From: HK1 sp965204915
Lineage (GTDB): Bacteria > Pseudomonadota > Gammaproteobacteria > HK1
Assembly (NCBI GenBank): GCA_965204915.1
Contig: OZ242023.1
Coordinates: forward strand, 3,968,001-4,032,000
Direction: 5' to 3'
Length of the DNA stretch: 64,000 nt
In this document: positions 25,725 through 34,104 of the stretch, one piece after another
Layout of the letters: every line of letters starts with the position of its first letter
How positions within the stretch are numbered: position 1 is the first letter of the stretch
Position numbers and translations under genes: made by a program
The notes under the pieces: model-generated
What the model was told of the DNA's origin: nothing
Database searches by the model: none
Seen by the model: the letters and a program-made list of their open reading frames with translations, nothing else

Positions 25725-26621
25725 GTGGCGAAAAACGCTGGAGTGCCTTCATTGGCCGATCTTCCGACGATCGCGTTTCTCCGGCTTCTGCAGCGGTTTT
25801 TCGACGAAGACGGGCATCCTGTGCCTTTCCGGTTGCGCGACAAGCGGAATACCCAGGACGATCCTTTCGACGAGTTTCTCGCAGAAGACGTCCTCTCGGA
25901 TCTCGAAGACATCTCCTGTATCAGAGCCCCGGGACCTCTGATCACGCCGGACATGGTGCTCCACAGATCCAGGGGGAAAATCGACTGCGCCGACGACCCG
26001 AGGCAGATGGCAGGCATCGAGGTCAAGAAGCTTGAGCGAACGGCCCAAGGGGGCGTTGCACGCGCGTCGGGGTTGGATTTCAATACGACTCCTCCATGCG
26101 GGAGAATCCGTGTCTACGACGCGGCGGCGGCTCCGCTCGACATCCGCGGGTTTTATCTGTTCGTTTGCCTCGAGCCGCTACCTCGGATCTCGGATCGCGT
26201 CGTCCTCTCGGCATTCGCTCTCGTCGACGGCAACGTCCTGAACGAAGATTTCGAGCTGTACTTGAGCATTACGGGCGAGCGCACGAAACGAATCGGACTC
26301 GGCACGTTCTCGGATGGGGCCGACCGCGCCCGCCCCATGCTGATCTTCGCCAATCCTCTCGGCGTACCCCAGCTCGATCGAGCCGCGACCCTGATCCATG
26401 CGGACGATGCCTTGTCCGAATCGTTTCGTGATCTCACACCGGTGTTCACCCTCAAGCGCTCCGTCTCCAACGGCGAGGCTCGCGTATTCTCTTGTTATCG
26501 CGACCGCCGGGACGCGCCGGACGACGATCCGTTGCGAGAGTTGGCAGACCCTTTTCCAACGCCGGCCCGCGACACGCGGACCCGGCCTCGGGGCCGCTTC
26601 ACCCTCCCGTTCACGCTGTAG
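25725..26621 (+). CDS. Probable type II restriction endonuclease
   Basis: About 298 aa if GTG 25725 is used; GTG 25743 or TTG 25752 are alternatives and none has a clear ribosome-binding site. Seen: GKIDCADDP, 10 residues, then GIEVKKLERTAQGGVARASG; the Asp followed by Glu-Val-Lys fits a PD-(D/E)XK active site. LDFNTTPPCGRIRVYD and a beta-rich C-terminus follow. It is convergent with a DNA methyltransferase gene ending 65 bases away, the classic layout of a restriction-modification pair. No specific endonuclease family is recognised. Confidence 0.65.
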   Translation: MAKNAGVPSLADLPTIAFLRLLQRFFDEDGHPVPFRLRDKRNTQDDPFDEFLAEDVLSDLEDISCIRAPGPLITPDMVLHRSRGKIDCADDPRQMAGIEVKKLERTAQGGVARASGLDFNTTPPCGRIRVYDAAAAPLDIRGFYLFVCLEPLPRISDRVVLSAFALVDGNVLNEDFELYLSITGERTKRIGLGTFSDGADRARPMLIFANPLGVPQLDRAATLIHADDALSESFRDLTPVFTLKRSVSNGEARVFSCYRDRRDAPDDDPLRELADPFPTPARDTRTRPRGRFTLPFTL

Positions 26622-26686
26622 TTCCTCGGTGATCGAATCTCTCGCAAAACGCTGAAGCCGTTTCGTGAACGGACCCCTGGCTCCGG

Positions 26687-29200
26687 CTACCCCGGGTCAG
26701 GAGAGGCATCCAGCATCGAAAGTTGCTCCGGTCCTGGCCCCGGCGCTGTCCGGCGGGACGGAGATTGGATCGTTTGCGCCCGCCATACGTCGTCGATCAG
26801 CCGATCCATCTTCGGCAGCAGCGATTCCAGACTACGACGAGCTTCGCAAGCGTCCCTGCCCGGACTCGATTCGACCAGCAACTGGCTCGATAGAACGACC
26901 CGCACATCGTTCCGCGACAGCTTTCGTCCAAGCGCGTTGAAGCGCTGAACCCGATCGATACCAATCCCGACCGCCGCATCGAACGCGGCCTCGCCGGCTT
27001 TGCGTTCTCGCAAGTCCGCTTCCCGCTTTCGACAGACGATCAGTACGTCGATGTCGATGGGCTGTCTCGCCTGATTCTTCGGCGCCGCTACCGACATCTC
27101 CGACTTGACGGGATGGGATTGGACGATCGAGAACCCCGCGCCCAGCACGGCGTCGGAGACGGCGATCCAGCCGCTCTCTCTCGAATGGTGGTAGCTGAAC
27201 ACGAGCAGGCCCTGATCGCGGAGCACTCGATTGCATTCCAGGAAGACCCCCCGGAGCTTCCCGGCGAAGCGCTCCGCGTCGGTGTCCTGCACTTCCTCGG
27301 GGCGTCTGGTGGTGCTGCGCCGCCGGGTCCCCTTGGGAAAATGGAGCTGCTGCCAGGCAAAGAAGAAATCCGCCAGTTCGGAATAGTGGACGTTGTCGAA
27401 GAACGGGGGATCGGTCATCACGAGATCGACGCTCTTGTCGGGGAGGTCCGTGTTCGCCGAATCACCGCAAGACAGGCAGGTCGCCCCCGGCTTCAGCCCT
27501 CGCTTCGGGTACCTGTTCAAGATCGGCCCGCCCATGGGTGGGCTCGCACCGAAGACCTTCCGGCCCGACTTCCGCTTTCCCTTGTACTCCACCGCGAGCT
27601 CGAAGGGCGCCTCCCGGTAGTCCAGCGCCCGCATGAGCCGGCTCTTGTACAGGGTCGAGAAGGCGCCGGAGCTCTTCGGCGTGCCCCACGGGTTCGCTTC
27701 GATGGGCATCCTCTCCGGCTTCAGGATGTGGTGGGAGAACATGTGGCGCACGGCGCCCGTCCCTTCACCCTTGTAGGAAGCGAACATGTTGTTGAATTCG
27801 AGCACGCCGGAGAACAGCAGCGACAGCGCGTCGCGGGCTCCCCCTTCGGGGAGGTCCCGGATCGAGGATGCGAGGATCGTGAGGGCGAGAAGCTGGCGTT
27901 CGTTGAACAGCTCGTGCCAGAAACGATACCCGTAGTTGAGGATCTGCCGGGTGTTGTATCCGTCTTCTATCGGCACGGCGGGAATCGCCGGAGCCATTGT
28001 CCCGAGGCGCTCGCGCGCCGCCTCGAAGGCGCGCAGATCCTCGCCGGTCGCCGGCAGATACTCCTTGGCACCGTCGGCGCGAAGGACGAGCTTGGCGTAC
28101 ATCCGGTGGCCGGGAGGCCCGCCGGCGGCCGCGGCCGTTCTCGCGATCGGAAACTCATGTGCGCAACGGCGGCATACGGCCGTCGTGCGCCGCGCGGACC
28201 CGGCCCGCGGGTCGAACTTCGCGCCGCATGGACAGGCGACGGATCTCGCATCGTAGCGGCACGACGACACGGCGCCGCAGTCCGGACACACCACCATCGC
28301 TTCCGGATGGCGGGCCTTGTCGGCATGGGATGCGAAGACGTAGTTGGGGAAGAGGTCGACGCGATCTCCGCAACGGGGGCATGGCAGGACCTTCACCCAG
28401 AAGAAGTAGAGGACCCGGCACGGCTCTCCTGTCCCGTCGGTGGACCGGTACAGGCGTTGAATCTCATGGCCGGCGTTTGCCTCGATGCGTTTGAAATGGG
28501 CGTGAACTTCGGCGCGGTCGATCGGGCCGAGAGCAACCCGGACCGTTCGGTACGCAACGGGATTGATGTCGCGGCCGATGACTGTGCAGCCGAGCTTCTG
28601 CGCTTCGCCCACCGTGGTGCCGCTGCCCATGAACGGGTCGAAGACCACGAATCCGGGCAAGCGCAAAGGCTCGTAGAAGAGATCCATCACCGACGACCCC
28701 TTGGGAGCCGCGGCGGCGATGATCGCGGCCCGAAACACCGAGCCCAGCCGTTGCGCCCACCACTTGTGCATGTGGTACACGGGCCGGTACACCTCCTTCC
28801 TCCAGCTCTCGACCTCCGCGACCTCGCTGATCTGCTCGAACGGAAATCCGTCTTCCATCGCGCGACGGCCTTGCCGGGCGAGCAACGGCTCGCCGTAGGG
28901 AGCGCCCGGCTCCGCGACACACATTTCGGCCATCGTCCTCAAGGCCGTCGCGGCCCGGTGCGGCTGGCGCGCGACCAATTCTCGAAGACGCTCCGGCAGC
29001 CGGCCGGAAAGAAGCAGAAGTTCGTCCTCGTTCCGGCCAAGGGCCGTTGCCAGCTTCCTCAGCATCTGCTCCGAAGGTCGAACCCGTCCGCTCTCGATGC
29101 GCGAAAGGTATGCGGCGTCTACGCCGAGTTGCTGCGCCAGGGAGCGCAACGACAGACCGAGCGCGGATCGGGATTGACGGATGAACGAGCCTGTCTCCAT
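26687..29200 (-). CDS. DNA methyltransferase with N-terminal XRE HTH and Zn-ribbon insert
   Basis: An 837-aa protein. Residues 1-65 are an XRE/Cro HTH (SFIRQSRSALGLSLRSLAQQ; YLSRIESGRVRPS). SAM motif I is FVVFDPFMGSGTTVGEAQKL (about residue 190) and catalytic motif IV is VMTDPPFFDNVHYSELADFF (about 590), as in amino-methyltransferases of the DUF1156-like group. Between them lie several metal-binding Cys pairs (CPRCGD, CPDCG, CPCG, CRRC, CLSCG). The MHKWWAQRLGSVFRA helix is typical of DUF1156-related methylases. Probably the modification enzyme for the convergent nuclease, with a built-in repressor/controller domain. A palindrome lies just upstream of its start. Confidence 0.85.
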   Translation of the reverse strand: METGSFIRQSRSALGLSLRSLAQQLGVDAAYLSRIESGRVRPSEQMLRKLATALGRNEDELLLLSGRLPERLRELVARQPHRAATALRTMAEMCVAEPGAPYGEPLLARQGRRAMEDGFPFEQISEVAEVESWRKEVYRPVYHMHKWWAQRLGSVFRAAIIAAAAPKGSSVMDLFYEPLRLPGFVVFDPFMGSGTTVGEAQKLGCTVIGRDINPVAYRTVRVALGPIDRAEVHAHFKRIEANAGHEIQRLYRSTDGTGEPCRVLYFFWVKVLPCPRCGDRVDLFPNYVFASHADKARHPEAMVVCPDCGAVSSCRYDARSVACPCGAKFDPRAGSARRTTAVCRRCAHEFPIARTAAAAGGPPGHRMYAKLVLRADGAKEYLPATGEDLRAFEAARERLGTMAPAIPAVPIEDGYNTRQILNYGYRFWHELFNERQLLALTILASSIRDLPEGGARDALSLLFSGVLEFNNMFASYKGEGTGAVRHMFSHHILKPERMPIEANPWGTPKSSGAFSTLYKSRLMRALDYREAPFELAVEYKGKRKSGRKVFGASPPMGGPILNRYPKRGLKPGATCLSCGDSANTDLPDKSVDLVMTDPPFFDNVHYSELADFFFAWQQLHFPKGTRRRSTTRRPEEVQDTDAERFAGKLRGVFLECNRVLRDQGLLVFSYHHSRESGWIAVSDAVLGAGFSIVQSHPVKSEMSVAAPKNQARQPIDIDVLIVCRKREADLRERKAGEAAFDAAVGIGIDRVQRFNALGRKLSRNDVRVVLSSQLLVESSPGRDACEARRSLESLLPKMDRLIDDVWRAQTIQSPSRRTAPGPGPEQLSMLDASPDPG

Positions 29201-29218
29201 GGAGAAGGATTCTGGCTT

Positions 29219-29240
29219 TTGTTGACTGTTTGGTCAACAA
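29219..29240. promoter_or_regulatory. Palindromic operator candidate upstream of the XRE-methyltransferase
   Basis: TTGTTGAC (29219-29226), six bases, GTCAACAA (29233-29240): a perfect 8-bp inverted repeat ending 19 bases upstream of the XRE-methyltransferase ATG (29200). Placement and symmetry suit autorepression by the fused HTH domain, as controller proteins do in some R-M systems. Confidence 0.6.
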
Positions 29241-29399
29241 TTCCTGGAACCCGGCCCGGACGCTCCGTATGGCAAGCTATCGACAGGTTGCCATCGTGCT
29301 TTGGTGACCTGCGACTTGGAATGGTGATGTTGGGACAGGTTCTCGAAACGCATGATGTGGCCCGTGGAAAGCGGGCGTATGCACCGGAGGAAAGCAGGA

Positions 29400-31973
29400 A
29401 TGGCGAAGAGCACGGGGAAGAACACAGGGAAGAACACGGGCAGGAGGCCCAAGGCGGCGCCCAAACCCAAGACCGCGCCCAAGTCCGGGGCGGCACCCAA
29501 ACCCGAGGCCGCGCCCGAGACACCGTTTCCGGCGACGCCCGACACCCTGCACCGGAAAGGGGATCGGCTCTGGATCCCCCTCCGCCAGGAATGGCGCGAC
29601 GTGGCGGGGAAGCCGGAAGAGACCGTGCGCCAGCACTTCATCCGCCACCTCTGCGACCACTACGGCTACACCCTCGACCAGATGGCCCAGGAGCGGCGCA
29701 CCACCCACGGCCACCGGAGCCCGCGCGCCGACGTCGTGATCTGGGAATCGCCGAAGGCCAAGGCCGCGAACCGGACGCCGGTGCTCGTCGTCGAGTGCAA
29801 GGCCGAGAACGTCGACGTCGACATCCGGGATTACTACCAGGGCGAGAGTTACACCCGCGCGGCCGGCGGCGAGTTCTTCATCGCCCACAACGCCCGCCAT
29901 ACCGCCGTCTTCCGGCTCATCCCCGGCGTGCCGGGCGAGTTCGTGCAGATCAACGAGATCCCGAAGGCGGCGGACTGGGGCGACGCCAAACGGATCGAGG
30001 AGATCAGGAGCAAGCTCCGCGCCTTCAACCGGCGGGAGTTCCAGGACCTCCTGTTCCGGTGCCACTCGATCCTGCGCGACGTGCACAAGATGGACCCCGG
30101 ACGCGCGTTCGACACGATCTCGAAGATCCTGTTCGTGAAGATGTACGTCGAACGCTCGGGCCTGCACGGCACCTTCACCGCCGACTTCCTCGACCGCCGC
30201 GCCTCCACGCGCCTGCCGAGCGATCCGCTGGTCCACGATGACCTGTTTGATCGGACGAAGGACTACTACCGGGCCGACGACCTCTTCACCGGCGCCGACC
30301 GCCTCGACATCTCCGAAGAGACCTTCCGCCGCATCGTGAAGGAGCTCGAGCGCTTCGATCTCTCGAAGACCGGGGACGACGTCAAGGGGCTCGCCTTCGA
30401 GAAGTTCCTCGGCAGCACGTTCCGGGGCGAGCTCGGCCAGTTCTTCACGCCCCGCCCGGTGGTGGACTTCATGGTGAACCTGCTCGACCCGCGGGAGGGC
30501 GAGCTGATCTGCGACCCCGCGGCGGGCTCGGGCGGCTTCCTCATCCGCGCGTTCGAGCACGTCCGGGCGCGGGTCGCCGCCGCCGTCCAGGCCGAGAAGG
30601 ACCGGGCGCGGGCGGAGATCGAAGCGAAGGGCCTTGCCCCCGAGGAGGAAGAGTCCCGGATCGACGCCGCCTTCGCCGCGCTCAACCGGGAGCTTCTTGC
30701 CTCGAACGATCACAACCTGCCGGCCGATACCCGCGTCGGCCGGCTGGCATGGCGCTGCATCTTCGGCTGCGACGCCGAGCCGCGCGCCGCGCGCACCGCC
30801 AAGATGAACATGATCATGCACGGCGACGGCCACGGCGGCATCCACTACCACGACGGTCTGGTCGACATCAACGGCATCTTCCCGAGCCGGTTCGACGTGG
30901 TCGTCACCAATCCGCCCTTCGGCTCGAACGTGGGGAGCGACCAGAAGATCGGCGGGAGCGGCGAGACGCGCATCCACGAGGACGAGGCATACCTCTACCG
31001 GTGCCGGGCGCGCTACGGCGAAGCCTGGGAGCGGAGCTACCGGCGCATGAAGGACGCGACCGGGACGAACATCCTCGACCTCTTCGAGATCGGCCGGGGC
31101 AAGGCGAACCGCGCCACCGAGATCATCTTCGTCGAGCGATGCCTGGGCCTGCTCAAGCCGGGGGGCCGGATGGGCATCGTCCTGCCCGACGGCAACCTCA
31201 ACAACCCGTCGCTCGACTGGCTCCGCCGCTGGTGCGAAGGCAAGGCGCGCATCCTGGCCGTCGTCAGCCTGCCCGAGGAGACGTTCCGTTCCGCCGACGC
31301 GACGGTGAAGGCGTCGCTGGTCTTCCTCCGCCGCTTCACCGGCGATGACGAGAGGGCATGGGAGGCCGCCTGGACCGCGGCGCACGCCGGGCACGACGCC
31401 GCCTTCGACGCCCGGCGCGATGCCCTCTGCACCGATTTCGGGCGGCGGATCGTGACCGGGGAGAGCGAGGCAGCCGGGAAGATCGTGGACGAGCTGGCCA
31501 TGCTCGGGGTCGCGCGCACCGCGCCGGCGTGGAGCGCCGGGCCGCCGCCCGGTTATCCGCGCGGCATCGGCCCGACCCGGCTGGCGAAGTCCCGCTGGAA
31601 GGGGGTGGCGAGCTCGGCGAGCGACAAGGAGCGCGCCGCCCGGCTCAAGCGCGAGTACGCGGCCGTCTTCAAGGGCGACGAGGACGCGAGGGCGCGTGCC
31701 GATGCGCTCTTCCGCGAGCTGCGGGCGGCCTTGCGCTCCGTGGACGAGGCGCACGACGCCGCGCTGTGGGCCACGGTGCGGGAGGCGTTCGACTATCCCG
31801 TCTTCGTTGCCGCGCCCGAGGCCGTCGGCATCACCTCGACCGGCGAGACGGGCGAGAACGTGCCGGACGACCTGCCGGGGACCCTCGACGCCTGGCGTGC
31901 CTTCGAGTCGTGGGTCGAAGCAGGCGCCAAGCCGGAGGACGCCCCGGATTTTCGCCTGCCCTCCGCTGCCTGA
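29400..31973 (+). CDS. Nuclease-methylase fusion: HSDR_N-type PD-(D/E)XK plus HsdM N6-methyltransferase
   Basis: An 857-aa protein. Residues 1-45 are a Lys/Ala/Pro-rich tail. About residues 60-190 form a nuclease-like domain related to the HsdR N-terminus (ADVVIWES...VLVVECKAENVDVDIRDYYQ; GGEFFIAHNARHTAVFR) with Asp and Glu-Cys-Lys active-site residues. The rest is HsdM: helical N-terminal bundle, FEKFLGSTFRGELGQFFTPR, SAM motif CDPAAGSGGFLIRAFEHV and catalytic FDVVVTNPPFGSN. Start at 29400 has GGAGGAAAG upstream. The downstream HsdS overlaps its end. No HsdR translocase is present, so the enzyme should behave like BcgI-type (IIB/IIG) systems rather than type I. Confidence 0.88.
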   Translation: MAKSTGKNTGKNTGRRPKAAPKPKTAPKSGAAPKPEAAPETPFPATPDTLHRKGDRLWIPLRQEWRDVAGKPEETVRQHFIRHLCDHYGYTLDQMAQERRTTHGHRSPRADVVIWESPKAKAANRTPVLVVECKAENVDVDIRDYYQGESYTRAAGGEFFIAHNARHTAVFRLIPGVPGEFVQINEIPKAADWGDAKRIEEIRSKLRAFNRREFQDLLFRCHSILRDVHKMDPGRAFDTISKILFVKMYVERSGLHGTFTADFLDRRASTRLPSDPLVHDDLFDRTKDYYRADDLFTGADRLDISEETFRRIVKELERFDLSKTGDDVKGLAFEKFLGSTFRGELGQFFTPRPVVDFMVNLLDPREGELICDPAAGSGGFLIRAFEHVRARVAAAVQAEKDRARAEIEAKGLAPEEEESRIDAAFAALNRELLASNDHNLPADTRVGRLAWRCIFGCDAEPRAARTAKMNMIMHGDGHGGIHYHDGLVDINGIFPSRFDVVVTNPPFGSNVGSDQKIGGSGETRIHEDEAYLYRCRARYGEAWERSYRRMKDATGTNILDLFEIGRGKANRATEIIFVERCLGLLKPGGRMGIVLPDGNLNNPSLDWLRRWCEGKARILAVVSLPEETFRSADATVKASLVFLRRFTGDDERAWEAAWTAAHAGHDAAFDARRDALCTDFGRRIVTGESEAAGKIVDELAMLGVARTAPAWSAGPPPGYPRGIGPTRLAKSRWKGVASSASDKERAARLKREYAAVFKGDEDARARADALFRELRAALRSVDEAHDAALWATVREAFDYPVFVAAPEAVGITSTGETGENVPDDLPGTLDAWRAFESWVEAGAKPEDAPDFRLPSAA

Positions 31974-33358
31974 TCCGGCGGTGGAGGGCGCTCGACTCCT
32001 GGATCGCCGCCGAAGCCGTCGAGGGCCGGCATTCGCGCTTCCCGTTGACGCCGCTTCGCGAGCTCGTATCGCTGCGGCGGGAGGCGGTCACGGTCACCGA
32101 TACGTTCGGCGACTGGACGCCGATCACCGTTCATCTGGACGGGGAGATCTCGGCGCGCGAGAGGACCGTTCCTTACAAGGGCGGCATGTTCGCCGCCTGG
32201 CCCGGCGATGTCGTCTTTTCCAGGATCGACGCGCGCAACGGAGCGATCGGCGTCCTTCAGGAGAACATTGCCAAGGCGGTCGTCACGACGGAGTTTCCCG
32301 TCTTCGTTCCGGCTCCCGATCGCCTCGACGGCGGGTTCGTCAAGCTGGTGCTGAGAACCGGCAACTTCCTCGCCGCGCTCCGGACGAAGGCGAGCGGTAC
32401 GAGCGGGCGCAAGCGGATCACCCCCGATGCGTTTGCCGATCTCCGCATCCCCCTTCCACCGCTGGACGAGCAGCGGGCCATCGTCGCCGCCCACCGCGCG
32501 GCGCTCGACCGCGCGGCCGACCTGGAGCGCGAAGCCGACGAGGCGGAGGCACGGGCGATGGAGGCGTTCGAGACGGCGCTCGGCTTCGGCCCGCCCGCGC
32601 CGCTGCCCGAGCGCCCCGTCTTCATCGCCTCCTTCAAGGACCTCGACCGCTGGAGCCACGAGGGGATCCTTCGCCGGATCGCCGGGGGCGACACGGCGAA
32701 GACATCGCCTTATCCGACCGTCCAGCTCCGTGACGTGATCGCCGACCTTGAAAATGGATGGAGCCCGAAATGCCACGACCGTCCCGCCGAGCCGGACGAA
32801 TGGGGCGTGCTGAAAGTCAGTGCGGCCTCATCGGGAGGCTACCGGGAAGTCGAGAACAAGGCGCTTCCAGGCAAACAGAAGCCGAAGGAGCATCTTGAGG
32901 TCCAAGCAGGAGAAATACTGATCACCCGGGCGAGCGGAGTCGCGCATCTTGTTGGAGCCGCTGCATTCGTCGAAAAGACACGTGAAAAGCTCATGATATG
33001 CGACAAGATTTTCAGAGTTGTAAAACCCGACGAAACGAGAGTTGACAGTCGCTTCATCGTTCATGTTCTCGGCATCCATTCTGTTCGGGCACAGATTGAA
33101 CGCGAGTTCTCAACCAGATCCGGAATGATGAAAAACGTCTCCAAGCCCATTCTGATGAGTCTCACTTTTCCCCTTCCACCGAAGCCCGAGCAAGTCGTCA
33201 GGGCCAAGGCGCTGACCGACGCTCGCGCGAAAGCCGCCGACTTCCGCGAGAAGGCACGGAAGGAACGCGCCAAGGCGTGGGCAGATTTCGAGACCGCCGT
33301 CTACGCGGCGGAGGGTGACGCCGAAGCTATCCAAAAAAATCTAATTCGGATTCCATGA
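31970..33358 (+). CDS. hsdS: Restriction-modification specificity subunit HsdS
   Basis: About 462 aa. Two target-recognition domains: TRD1 (PLTPLRELVSL; PGDVVFSRIDARNGAIGVLQ; ITPDAFADLRIPLPPLDEQR) and TRD2 (YPTVQLRDVIADLENGWSPK; AGEILITRASGVAHLVGAAA; PILMSLTFPLPPKPEQ). Each is followed by a coiled-coil helix (AADLEREADEAEARAMEAFE; AKAADFREKARKERAKAWAD). There is no ATG at the start; the frame overlaps the end of the methylase gene and may begin at CTG 31970 or, more usually, GTG 31910. Codon use shifts to more A+T in TRD2, as expected if that half was exchanged. Confidence 0.85.
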   Translation: MIRRWRALDSWIAAEAVEGRHSRFPLTPLRELVSLRREAVTVTDTFGDWTPITVHLDGEISARERTVPYKGGMFAAWPGDVVFSRIDARNGAIGVLQENIAKAVVTTEFPVFVPAPDRLDGGFVKLVLRTGNFLAALRTKASGTSGRKRITPDAFADLRIPLPPLDEQRAIVAAHRAALDRAADLEREADEAEARAMEAFETALGFGPPAPLPERPVFIASFKDLDRWSHEGILRRIAGGDTAKTSPYPTVQLRDVIADLENGWSPKCHDRPAEPDEWGVLKVSAASSGGYREVENKALPGKQKPKEHLEVQAGEILITRASGVAHLVGAAAFVEKTREKLMICDKIFRVVKPDETRVDSRFIVHVLGIHSVRAQIEREFSTRSGMMKNVSKPILMSLTFPLPPKPEQVVRAKALTDARAKAADFREKARKERAKAWADFETAVYAAEGDAEAIQKNLIRIP

Positions 33359-33417
33359 TGTTTAGGTTTGTCCGTTATCCCATGCAAGGAATTGGAATGT
33401 TTCATCGCTGACTTTAT

Positions 33418-34104
33418 CTATGATCCGGTGTAGCCAAATGCAAGGAAAATATGTGCTACGCGGATTGTACCGTGGCTTGGCGCAAGGTCGGCATTCTTTT
33501 TATGTTCAGTATCAAAATCTGCTTCAGGAAAAAGTTGCGAAGGTTGAAAGAAAAAATGATCATCTGATGCACGCTTGAGTCGTAGAGAAGTGATGATTTC
33601 TGCCTTTGCAAGCGCGCAACGCAACGGCGGTACTATTCGATCTTCTGAGTCCGTAAGGATACCAACCATCACGGCGACCGGTTGACCTCGACCATATATC
33701 CCAGTAACGAAACGACCAAGACCGTCCTCACCCAGATACTGATTCCGAGATCGCGTCGAGCGGCTGAGTTTCTTAAATTCGAAGACGAGCTGCATACTCA
33801 TTTCATCGTTGTTCCAACCATAAACAATATCCGTGCGACGCTCTTCGAGCAATTCCCCTGTATGAAAGTCCATTTCGTTTTGCACCGCTTCTGTCGCCCA
33901 CATACCCAAGAGCCCATAGTCTCGCGATGTTACATGTTCGATATGGGTTTTCAACGCACGGGTCAGATGTGGTTCTCGAATTCCGGGATGAAAATGCGGC
34001 CGCCTCACAGCGGACAAAACACGCCAACTCTCGCACAGAGCCTCTACTGCTTTTGATGCAGGACGGATCGGGAAAGCAGTCGACCAAGTATCCATCTCCG
34101 TCAC
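33418..34104 (-). CDS. Small PD-(D/E)XK-like protein coupled to large methyltransferase
   Basis: A 228-aa protein from an A+T-rich island. LLEERRTDIVYGW followed by MQLVFEFKKLSRSTRS supplies the Asp...Glu-Phe-Lys arrangement of a PD-(D/E)XK nuclease. The remainder (FHPGIREPHLTRALKTHIEH; GLGRFVTGIYGRGQPVAVMV) does not match a family I can name. Start is GTG 34104, whose GTGA overlaps the stop of the methyltransferase gene, so the two are translationally coupled. Role inferred: the cleaving partner, or a regulator, of the methyltransferase. Confidence 0.7.
   Translation of the reverse strand: MTEMDTWSTAFPIRPASKAVEALCESWRVLSAVRRPHFHPGIREPHLTRALKTHIEHVTSRDYGLLGMWATEAVQNEMDFHTGELLEERRTDIVYGWNNDEMSMQLVFEFKKLSRSTRSRNQYLGEDGLGRFVTGIYGRGQPVAVMVGILTDSEDRIVPPLRCALAKAEIITSLRLKRASDDHFFFQPSQLFPEADFDTEHKKNADLAPSHGTIRVAHIFLAFGYTGS

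Noticed and set aside
27113..31754. Long frames opposite the XRE-methyltransferase and the nuclease-methylase fusion
   Set aside because: They mirror strongly supported genes and show no domain of their own; explained by codon bias.
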